64,000 nucleotides of DNA, taken from the NCBI GenBank assembly GCA_949361645.1, contig OX442418.1:2995771-3059770 (forward strand). The letters are read 5' to 3'. Every line of letters begins with the position of its first letter. Position 1 is the stretch's first letter. The translations under genes were made by a program, and so were the position numbers. Shown here one piece after another: positions 55,001 through 64,000 of this stretch. This DNA comes from Spongilla lacustris. Lineage: Eukaryota > Porifera > Demospongiae > Spongillida > Spongillidae. The notes beneath the pieces are model-generated. The model saw only the letters and a program-made list of their open reading frames with translations. It was not told the origin of the DNA and searched no databases.

Positions 55001-58000
55001 GTCACGTTGTATTTAGGCAGCACTGAGCAAGAAATGATGGATCTCAAAGTGAAGACTGTGAATGGACTCCATTTAAAGGCAATTCTAAAGCTGATGTACA
55101 AATAAAACAGAAAAAACACCCCAATAATTACAACGAAGAGTAAACAGATACAGGTGGAGGAGCAGGTGCGGTGACAGAGTGGCAAAAGGAAGATAGTAAA
55201 GTCATGTGCATACACAAAAGTCAAATGCACCATTTTATTCAGAGCACTGTGGTACCATTACAAGATGGCAATGCATATGCCTTCACTCCACAAAGTAGTA
55301 ATACATGTACATATTGAAAGAAAAGAAAGATGCCAAAACGGAGGTGTTTGAATATTGAAAGAGTTACATCCCAAAGCCCTGAGACAGTGGAGTAGTACTA
55401 TTAATTTATTATGCACTTTCCTTGTTGCATACATACATGTAGGTCATTGGATCTGCACAATTGAAAATTTGCACCACATGCATGGGTCGATCTATTTACC
55501 ACAATAAAAGCAAGACATTCTTACATATTCATAAGTTGAATCTGCAAATGCATAATCAAATTATAAGCACAATTTAAGAGCTTCGAGCAAATTCATCGAC
55601 AATAACTCAAATATCTCCATTAAGAGAAGCACCTCTAGTCTTCCTTGCATCATTTCGAACATAGATCACTGTATGTGCTGAGAAACGTCATTCAGCAGTA
55701 TACACAAGCTAATTGGGATGGCTAAGGCAACTGTGTATGCCTTACATAGCTCTGGAAAAGCTTACAGTAGGTGATCCTTTAGGTTGCAAAGTAGAGCAAA
55801 AGCGGACGAGAATGGCAAATAGTCTATGTCACCCATCATCCTCCACCTCTGCTATATACACGTATAGAACCACCGTCTGCAGCTTCATCTACTGTATATT
55901 TGTATCTGAGAAATTGAAATCAGGCGCACTATGCACTTGTAAAATCCCACAGTTCTTCAGAACACCTAAAAGAGTCCAAGTTATATTTATATCACAGAAT
56001 TCTGCAATCTGGCATTGAAGATTTTATACTGTTTTGAATGCTTAGCTTCTTTAATGGTACTAGAATATAAGAGATGCCATTCTTTCTTCCACCTGGCAAG
56101 TATTTGTACAACTATTGACACCATCGAAGCAGAAACAATTGTAGTGACAGTTATCTATACAGACAGTGCCTGAATACCACAATTATTTGTCCATCTCATT
56201 TAATAAGGGAGTTTGGAAAAGCTAAAATATTCATGCAGTAGATGCCAAAAAGTATAAATGTTCTAACTATGTAACCACTCTCAATTTAAGACATAGAATG
56301 ATAATTGGACTGAAACAATTGCCCCCCCCCCCCCCCCCCCCCTCCAAAAAATATAATGCCACCAAAACAGGCAGTACTGCAAAATGACTACTTCATGATC
56401 TGAAAGCAGCAATATCTTATTAAAACTGAAACAAAAATATTGTGTTAGTAACGTAATTATAAGATTATTATCTCATTCCACTGACAAGTTACAAAGCTCT
56501 AAAATAGCAGTACATGACACTTATTAAAACTGAGACAGACAATAAAATATGCAAGTCTGTTTTATCAGGTCAAAAAGCTATAGCACTTCACCACATTTTG
56601 CAGCTTTAAATCAACTTATCATTGGAAATGCTTTCATTACCATAATTTGCACGGCCTGCATACATGTGTATTACACTACCCAATAACCAAGGTCCTATCA
56701 AGAGGAATATGCATGTATGATTCTTGACTTGCACTTGCACACCTTAATTATAATAGTATGTAGCAATAGAATCAAAATGGTAATGAGTACCTCACACCAG
56801 TATAAATTATAGTTGTTTATTTTCATACAAAAGCTCTGTTCATTAAGAGAGGTATAGTTACATGTACATGTAACTACCATCATCACAAAAGTGGGTGACC
56901 TATCTTATACGCTATACTGTTAAAGTTGTACATGTATATCATACTTGACCCCCAAAGTATTACTTTGTCTCATCCAAGATGTGCTTCCACTTTTGTAGAA
57001 AGTGAAGTTCAGTTAAGGCCATTCTAAATGTGATTGTTGTTTCCCATCTGGACCTTTTACCAACACCCATGGGGGCGGGCGGCTATTATCCATTATTTAC
57101 ATCTAATTATTAAAAATGAATACAATAATTATGATGCAATCTTACATGTACATGATTCTTATGCAATCTTACTTTATGAGCAAAAGGCGGCACAAAACTG
57201 AAAATGATGGCGCTGTATATCCAGGCCTGAAGCAGTTGATGTCTGAGACGCAGCACCGAAGCTTTTTCTAATGTGACATGTTTACCAACATCTCAAACAA
57301 ATAAAATTGAAAACATATTTAGATAATTAGAATAATGGACATAATGGTGACATTACACGGGTGGTCTGTAATAATGCGGGCGGAGGATGCATGGGAAACA
57401 ACAATCACATTTGGAATGGAAGTAAAAAAATAACGTACATATATGTGTAAAAGAACACTCATTTTCCTCTATACAATCATGATTGAATCGATCGAACCAT
57501 ACATCGATCCATTATGACGATTTATATTGTAGTGAAGAGTTGCATTTAAGTTTCATGTTCCTACTGGCTCTTTTTTCTCTTTGATCGTATGCACTAGCTA
57601 CCGTGCACTATCTTTAGCCACTCAGTCTTAGATGCTTGCAATAACCATGCGTTTGTACCACCGTATAATCGAACATCATGGTCCACGTCTAACCATATCT
57701 CCATGTGTGCTAATTGATACAACACATGCAGGTTACAAGGATTTGAGGGATACACATTTAGTTGAATTTGTATTGTATTGCAAAAGTGGACCAAGTATTC
57801 GGGGAGGGGGAGGGCAGGTGAAGAAATCTATGGCTAGGAAAAAATGTCCGGCATGGGTGGACGATAATTCCTAGAGGGGACATTTATTCCTAGGCACCAA
57901 TGTCTGGGGGGACAATCAAGCCTATATAGCTAGGAATGAATGTCTGGGCCGTGGGAAATTTTTCCAGGGGGACAGCCATGCCTCCAACACATCGTCGTGG

Positions 58001-58964
58001 TCCGAAGGTGTTTAATATTCATGCCCCCATGATTTAGGCACAGAGGTGCCAGGCCCCACCAGGCCAAGAGGTGACTTTAAACACCAAAGACCCCCTCCCA
58101 CCTTACTACATTGTGGAACCACCTACAAATCACCTGGGATGACAAGTGATGTAAAGAGTTCATTAACATGTATATAATTTTTGTATTTATTGGTGATCAT
58201 TGTAAAACTGTAAATTTGTTCATTCATAAATAATCAAAGTTCCCACACAGTCGTATTTTATACTATCCCAGGGTAAGTTATGACACAATATCAAGGATAA
58301 TTTATCCAACGGTCCTAGCGCGGTTGGATAAAATATACCGCGACAACGGTGTATGTGTGTGTGTGTGCGTGTGTGTGTGCGTCAGTGCATGTGTGTGTGT
58401 GTGCATACTATGCACATGTCCATGTAGTGATCGTAGAGGCATGCCGCATGTGTACATGAATAACATAGAAATGTACTTTTCCCTGCAGACCGTTCAGGAG
58501 TCGTCATCACAATAGAGTCCGATCTATCTCCTTACGTATTTCTTCGTCTCGACGCCAATGGTGCTAAGGATTTTGACAGGGGTGGAGTTGGTACTGTAAA
58601 CTGCCAATACACGGCGGGACCCTATGAAAAATTCATACTACGAGCTATCAACAAAAATGAATTCTTAATTGAGTCGTTGCAATTCCCCAAAGTCTTTCTT
58701 CGCATGGATGCACGACATGTGTCTAATCCAAGTTACAATGGGTCCGGTATCGTAAACGGACAGTATACGGCCCGAAATTACGAGAGGTTTGTTCTGCGGC
58801 ATGTGGCGAGGGGCGTGTACACCATCCAATCTGCAGAGTTCCCGCAGGCGTATCTCCGCATGGATGGTAGCAGTGTAAAAGAATACAGTGCATCAGGTTC
58901 CGGACACGTCAATGCTCAGTTTGGATCAGGTCCGATGGAGAAATTCAAGATCCAAATATTCTGA
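52084..58964 (+). CDS. TDP-43-type N-terminal domain fused to beta-trefoil, five exons
   Basis: Exons 52084-52211, 52263-52375, 52441-52476, 54091-54123 and 58489-58964 have GT/AG borders. The phases agree and total 786 nt, 261 residues. Residues ~8-80 resemble the TDP-43 N-terminal oligomerisation domain: LEIEEDGSVLLSTLKAIF, ITGLKL, then GGWTSNEYFLCKND. A short basic EPKKRS segment (like an NLS) follows, then an acidic Ser/Pro linker made of two mini-exons. Residues ~104-261 are three ~50-residue repeats, each with a (V/A)-(F/Y)-LRMD motif and a VNxQ(Y/F) motif (YVFLRLDA/VNCQYTAGPYEKF, VFLRMDA/VNGQYTARNYERF, AYLRMDG/VNAQFGSGPMEKF), a beta-trefoil of fascin/lectin type. There are no RRM domains. 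An intracellular adaptor or binding role is inference. Intron 4 is 4.4 kb. Confidence 0.8.
53201..53633. mobile_element. Harbinger-like MITE in intron 3
   Basis: Inverted ends GGCCATGCAAACTTGATTAT and, at the right, GGCCACGCAAAGTTGATTAT continue through TAGTTTCTCGTCC. Flanks are TTA (53198-53200 and 53634-53636). A 3-bp TTA/TWA duplication and GGCC-start termini fit PIF/Harbinger MITEs. No coding capacity. Confidence 0.75.
54721..55233 (-). other. Unrecognised 170-codon open frame, antisense in intron 4
   Basis: A single minus-strand frame with one clear hydrophobic helix (residues ~30-52, CICLLFVVIIGVFFLFYLYI) and Asn/Thr-rich sequence after it. It is long for this AT-rich context, yet no family is recognised and no splice partners were identified. 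It could be an intron-nested gene or chance. Confidence 0.3.
56322..56342. repeat. Poly-C tract
   Basis: 21 consecutive C residues within intron 4 of the trefoil gene. Confidence 0.95.
57017..57424. mobile_element. MITE-like inverted-repeat element in intron 4
   Basis: The left end contains CCATTCTAAATGTGATTGTTG and GTTTCCCAT; the right end, inverted, CCATTCCAAATGTGATTGTTG and GTTTCCCAT. GGGCGGGCGG and ATGCGGGCGG motifs lie inside each end. TAA flanks are possible but not certain. Confidence 0.6.
57800..57990. repeat. Degenerate CTAGGAATGAATGTC subrepeats
   Basis: Several loose copies of a block such as CCTAG-x(2-6)-GAATGTCTGG recur. The style resembles the subterminal repeats of the second Ginger (GCCTAGGCATA, TGACTCCCC), so this may be an old transposon end. 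No partner end was found. Confidence 0.3.
58350..58404. repeat. (GT)n microsatellite
   Basis: Interrupted GT repeats 85-140 bp upstream of the last exon of the trefoil gene. Confidence 0.85.
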
Positions 58965-59412
58965 TTATGTGTGTGTTTAGCAAACCATAACGTGCAATTG
59001 CCTGGAATATATGATTGTCAGTGTGAAATGTTGTATGTGATTTTGATCATGGAATCATGTTTATAACATAAACATGACATTACTATATATATCTTCTATG
59101 GATCGACCTCTTATTATCATCGATCACTACTACCACATGCATGCACCGCTTCTCTATGGTAAAACATTTTGGAGCCTTGCACTATACATACATGTAACTC
59201 TTAGTCTTATGCCAATATCACGAGTTGGTCTGATATCCCGCAAGGTTCAAACTCCGCGGCAATATCTCTTGGTAGGAGAGTCCCAATTGCGGGGGGTGTG
59301 TGGTGGAGTCTTCATGATCAATATCACCAGAGTTAAGTAATATGCCCTGATCTGGGCCCATAACGTCATTTGTAACCCTGATCGACGAGACGGATTACGT
59401 TGGATTCAGGCT
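58965..59412. other. 3' flank of the trefoil gene
   Basis: Presumably 3' UTR and spacer. No further gene was recognised. Confidence 0.4.
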
Positions 59413-59413
59413 C

Positions 59414-59570
59414 TGTCATGGCAAAAGTGGTCCTACCTAAAACTGTAAAAGTGGTCCGCCGACCACTTTTGGTCGCCAAAAGTGGTCCGGCCGGACTGAT
59501 TTTGGTTGCCAAAAGTGGTTCGCCCGGACCATATCTGTCCGCCAAAAATGGTCCTACCTTGCCAATTAAA
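59414..59570 (+). mobile_element. Ginger-like left end, orphan
   Basis: Starts TGTCATGGCAAAAGTGGTCC, matching the end at 26058 (TGTCGCGGCAAAAGTGGTCC). AAAAGTGGTCC or its complement recurs about six times over 150 bp. A following short frame (59560-59690) is not recognised. No opposite end or transposase was found within the window. Confidence 0.5.
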
Positions 59571-60592
59571 AATGATCCGTTATTTGTTCAACGAGTTCGT
59601 GCTTAACAAAACACGCGCAAAGCAGCCTGTCCTTTCAGAGGAAAATGTGTCCGGCGTGATTGCTCAGTTTATACGGGTACATAGTATATTTTTTCCAGGC
59701 CGACACCATGTACATGTACGTAGACGTATAAGGCTGGAATAAATGCATAGTACCATGTACATGCAGTACATGATTAGTAAGGAAAAAGCATATCATGCAT
59801 GCATTCTGCATGTGGCATGCACACTTCTGGCTCTTAGAGAAAACAGAACCAGGAATTTTTTTCGCATTATTTGTGGAACCATTCCAGACAACTGTCACAT
59901 CTGGCTATTTTTTCCTTTCCTCTTGTCAGCCTGCAACTGGTACTGGTTACTATATTCTTTCGTGCAGCTATAACCTATAGTCCTTCACGATGACTCCAGG
60001 TAAGGTGATCTGCGAGTATGTATTGCAGGAAATGTACTTGTGAGCGATCATGCAAGGTTTATACCGGTGATAGGTTATATTTCTTAATAATCGGACATAT
60101 TCGAATTGGATCAGCTTCAAAAATGCCGGGATGGAGCATCCATCTTGTGTATACATGCAGATAAAATAGTTCTGTCCACTAGATGGTGTAACAATCCCCA
60201 GAACTATAAACAGTGCGCCTAAATGATCGACATCAATTTCCTGCCGCATCAGACTGATCGATCGTATATACAAGTACATGTATATATATATACAATTAAC
60301 TGATCAGTTGCGTCCGGTCTCCGGCAGACTGGCTCCGTTGAATTGTAAATACAAGCTGGGAGACGCTCGGTGTCAATTTATTTTCATGCGCGGATGTAAG
60401 GCGCGCGGTACATGCATGCATAAGAAATTTATTCAAATTCCTGCAATGTTACATCCCTACTCCGAGCTAGCTCAGGTCATGCTAAGTGTGCACATTTTTG
60501 ATGGGGAAGAATATAGTAGCTACATGTACATGTATGCTATACCACCATGGTACGTATATCGGAGTACACTATTCACATACTCCATGTATGTG

Positions 60593-60796
60593 CAGTGGCG
60601 GATCCAGGAATTGGGAGGGGGGGGGGGGCACGGGCGAGGGTGTGGCAATGGGTGGGGCGAAGTAGTAGGCGGGTCCGCCCCGGGGAGGGTGTGGGAGGGG
60701 GGCACCCCTCCCGCCCAGCTAGGGGGTGTGGGGGAGCGCTGTAAGCTCCCCCACCGGGGTCTGGGGCGGAGCCCCAGAAGCCAACGCTTTTTGCTA
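60593..60796. mobile_element. CAGTGGCGGATCCAG-type transposon end with dispersed repeat B
   Basis: CAGTGGCGGATCCAG followed by a G-run is a terminus seen on many non-autonomous DNA transposons of marine animals. It leads into a GC-rich block (60689-60796) that is an inverted copy of 102-203. The other end is not evident; the ~200 bp may be a truncated element. Confidence 0.6.
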
Positions 60797-62640
60797 AGAA
60801 AACCCCCCCAAAAGTACGTAAAAAATGTAATTACAGATTGAGGCTGGGGAGCGACAGATCAAGAGCTCAGCCGCTATATGTTCAATGCGCCGATACATCG
60901 CCGTTGATAGCACATGTACTGAACTCACCGTTTATTCAGTGAAATCAGTACCGGTACTACCTTTATCATATGGTCACATGACGCATGGGCGTTATTTACC
61001 TCCACGTAAATATATGGGCTTATGCTCGGTTTTTGGTACTTTTCGATATGCTCTCTAGAGGGAAAATTGAATACCATACGCTAAACGGCCGGCTAATGTA
61101 ACATACCTTTTGCCTTTACTTCTATTGTACAGCCGAATGCTATTATGGCACGTGATAAAAGCGCCAGATGCAATCATATTCATACTTGGCCCTGACCCAT
61201 CATTATGTACGTACGGTAGGCGTACTTATAGGCCATTTCTGCCGTAGCTATATCTTTGCGCTGTGTTTGCATATGTTCGCGTACACATATTCGTACATGT
61301 ACGTGTATACGTAGGGGCGGGACCCTCGGATCACACTTTGATATTTGGTCAGGTATAATAGCTTGAAAAGGAAAGGTTGCTAACAGCACCCGATATAGGC
61401 CATCTGGAGTAGGACAAACACAGAGTCTGAGAAGTTGAGCTGCTTGCTTGTATTTTCAACCTCTGGTGGACTTAGTCCCACTGCAACGGTTGTGTTACAG
61501 TGTACAAAAGCTGGCCTGAATTACTTCTTTAATAGCTGAAAAGAATTTTAAAAACTTACAGCCTTACCTTGTACTTCAGGCTCCGTTACTCATAGTTTGT
61601 CTTCGAGGCTCACAGTCCTCATACCATCGACCATCAACAAAAAAATCTTTTTGAGAGCCAAATTGATTTCATGTGCTCGACTGGCTTCAAAGGCACTCCT
61701 TGTGTATCTTATTGTATTGCATGTACATGTGTATTGTATAGATTAAGTTAAAACCTAAATGATCCTCATCATTAGCAACTATACAGATGGCATAGCAACT
61801 TCAGAGTAGGATTGCTCCTAGATAGAAACTTTGCTTTGAAGCCAGGTAGTATGTGTGACTCCAATCAACCCATTTCCTGTGTAGTGTACATTGCAAGAAG
61901 TGATCTTATTCCATGCATGAGATAATCTAAGTGTGTATGTGTGTGTGTGTATGTGTGCATGTAGGTGGGTGTGGTTAAAAAACCAAACTATGTAATGAAA
62001 CCAATGCCAAATCCCCCCCCCCCAAATGATCGACTTATACCCTGTGATCCTAAATTAGCTGTTCCTCATGGACTATGCACACAGGCTAGCCTCCTTTACA
62101 TGGCCACCTCTTGGACCCCATCCCACTTCCCTCTGCTTAATGTGGTCCCCTCCTCACACCTCCTCCCGTCCCACCTCATATACCTGTACCTCGTCTACAG
62201 CTCAACTCTTGCCACTTGCTTAACTCTGATTCCACTTAACAGCCAGTTAAACACAGGACACCAGAGCAACCACACCCTATCTAAACAACTTGTGGCCTCT
62301 AGTCCACATGCACAAGTACCAGGTACATGATATAACAAGTGGCCTGAAGGGAGACTATATTTACATGACCATTATACCAAACAAAGGGTCTATTCAAAAC
62401 ACATCATTCAGTACAGGTACGTAAATGTACTGACATCAGATTTGTGGTTACTCAGTGGTCACTGTGATATAATTGTGCTTCCTGCTACACGTAAAGCTCA
62501 GCCCAGGGGCGCCAGAACCTGTTTTGCGTTTGAGGTGGAGGGGGCATTATGTGTTCGGAGTACATGTACATTATACAACCGCACACACACATATACATGT
62601 ATGCACATAAATAATAATAATATATCCACAGTAATGATGC
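60797..62640. other. Intergenic, no gene recognised
   Basis: A 121-codon plus-strand frame at 61965-62330 is Pro/Ser/Leu-rich and not recognised. No splice-supported exon. Confidence 0.45.
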
Positions 62641-62653
62641 AAAATGTGGAGAG

Positions 62654-63301
62654 TTAGGTTGGGTTTGCATCCCCCTGGTGGTAGAGTCCTATATGGAAGT
62701 TGGGGACCAGAAGCTCAACGTAGTCTCTCCAGACTTGCCCACCCGACTGGGGCAACCTAAGTCCTTCACAACTTAACAAATCTGATCTATGGCAGATTGA
62801 ACTTGACCCTGATAAGAGCCAACTCAGGGCCATTCTATCTACATGTAGAGTATTTATTTGACATTGCGTTGTGTTTATAAAGTATACTTGTATTCCCTGT
62901 TTATTATGATACTACATGTACATTATTACAAAAAAAATATTGATAAGTATTTTGGCGGTGCGGTGTTTCAAGCTGCAGTACAGTACTTAGCGACTTACGA
63001 TAGCGAACGATGGGGAATAACCTACTTAGAAGCTGTAGAAGAAAGACGTGCTTCATTTACACCTTTTGTAGTTTATGTGGATGGGGTCTTGGGTCATGAT
63101 GCACAACACCTGATCAAGCGCCTATGTGACCAAATTGCAATGAAGTGGGAGAAGTCACATTCTGAAGTAATAGTATGGGTTCGTGCCAGAATAGCTTTTG
63201 CTATTTTACCTGCAACAAACCTTTGCTTGCGTGGATCCAGGGTAAAATGGAGAAGTGGAGATGGCATGGACGATGCAGCAGGCCTACCCCATTCTCCTTG
63301 A
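62654..63301 (+). pseudogene. Retroelement polyprotein C-terminal relic
   Basis: Two blocks in broken register. The first, at 62654-62770, is LGWVCIPLVVESYMEVGDQK. The second, at 62938-63301, includes WGITYLEAVEERRASFTPFV, HLIKRLCDQIAMKWEKSHSE and RARIAFAILPATNLCLRGSR, and ends at a stop. Both resemble segments following reverse transcriptase in polyproteins common in cnidarian and sponge genomes. The two blocks are separated by stops, and no RT is present, so this is a fragment. Confidence 0.5.
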
Positions 63302-64000
63302 TGTGGTTTTATAAGTGTTCATTTCACAGAACTATTTTTGTCTACATGTATGTGTATGAGTATTTATGTTGCTATATGATACCCATAACCCTCACAAAAC
63401 GATTGAAATTCACAGTTATTCTTGCTACCACGTTGTTACAAACTAATGGCCAGAAGCCCGTAACTTGACGCTATTCTACTGCTGTTAACCGCTTCTACGT
63501 GAGGGCTCTGCCATTCTGCACTAAGTTATGTTGAAAATTTGGTAAATCGTCAGCAAACTAAAGCATTACTTGTCAAAGTTGTCATTTACGCTTATATTCA
63601 TTTGAACAAGTGGCTGCAGCCCTGAGTTTGTAAAACGTACATGTACTCATAAAAATAACTACGCATTTCATTATCGTTCGTTATTGTGAGAAACGAAGGT
63701 GTCAGTACAACTTTCGCCACCATCAGTTCAATCATCTTCACAGCAGCCGCTATCACCACCACAAATAATTTCATCTCACTGACAGGCTCTACCTCAGACG
63801 ACATCAAAATCAAACTCTCTTTCAGCGTTTCATGTATTGGAGGAGGCAAAAAAATAACCATCAATCGGCACGCCTCTTTGTCATGGACCTATAGGTCTTC
63901 TCTGACGAGCTTCGCAAGGCTTGCGCACCGAAAATAGCCGAAGTTATAGTCAATAGCTAAATACATGACAATAGGCATCCTGGCATAGCATAGCATAGCA
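63302..64000. other. Intergenic to window end
   Basis: Short overlapping frames at 63598-63937 on both strands are not recognised. The window ends in GCATA pentamer repeats (about 63977-64000). Confidence 0.45.

Noticed and set aside
55560..55700. Minus-strand frame VIYVRNDARKTRGASLNGD
   Set aside because: Looks protein-like but is bounded by stops on both sides, with no splice partner or family recognised.

Overview
This is a window of eukaryotic, animal-type genomic DNA. The genes have short spliceosomal introns with GT/AG borders (tens to a few hundred bases in the transposon genes), and much of the unique DNA is rich in TACATGTA and ATGCATGC palindromes. One intact class C (GABA-B-like) receptor is intronless, and the mobile elements (Ginger, animal-type EnSpm/CACTA, Ty3/gypsy, hAT and Harbinger-like MITEs) are those of marine invertebrates. 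I think a sponge is most likely and a cnidarian or other early-branching animal is possible; nothing in the window settles this. No tRNA, rRNA or CRISPR locus was seen.

Layout, left to right. 1-4.1 kb: a dispersed GC-rich repeat, a broken immunoglobulin-like exon, and a decayed RING-finger gene filled with a 22-bp tandem array. 5.0-17.7 kb: a GTGTGCCTCT-type minisatellite interrupted twice, by a 203-bp hAT MITE with an 8-bp target duplication and by a complete Ty3/gypsy retrotransposon (224-bp LTRs, 5-bp duplication GCCTT). The gypsy pol is itself split by a 5.8-kb EnSpm/CACTA-like transposon that carries an intact three-exon transposase and, divergently, an intact six-exon BEN-domain gene. 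18.6-20.1 kb: a foldback element with ~700-bp inverted arms. 21.2-27.6 kb: broken Ig exons, transposon relics and a perfect 73-bp hairpin. 28.7-31.4 kb: a MITE with CRE-like sites in both ends, 55 bp upstream of the class C receptor start codon. 31.8-36.2 kb: an apparently intact Ginger-type DNA transposon whose eight-exon gene joins an integrase, a Ulp1 protease and a PHD finger. 38.1-45.2 kb: a hAT-like element containing a second, decayed Ginger (38.5-44.7 kb), which in turn contains a retroelement fragment, an intact accessory gene and a 132-bp-armed hairpin. 45-52 kb: mostly gene-poor DNA with microsatellites, poly-C tracts and inverted repeats. 52.1-59.0 kb: a five-exon host-like gene joining a TDP-43-type N-terminal domain to a beta-trefoil. 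59-64 kb: transposon ends and a retroelement polyprotein relic.

Only two genes look like ordinary host genes with intact frames: the class C receptor and the TDP-43-NTD/beta-trefoil gene. The rest of the coding capacity belongs to mobile DNA. Nesting gives a relative chronology: minisatellite, then gypsy, then CACTA; and hAT, then Ginger. The exon models were derived by hand from splice sites and checked by phase: the transposase (808 codons), BEN gene (306), Ginger gene (970), accessory gene (183) and trefoil gene (262) each sum to a whole number of codons, stop included.
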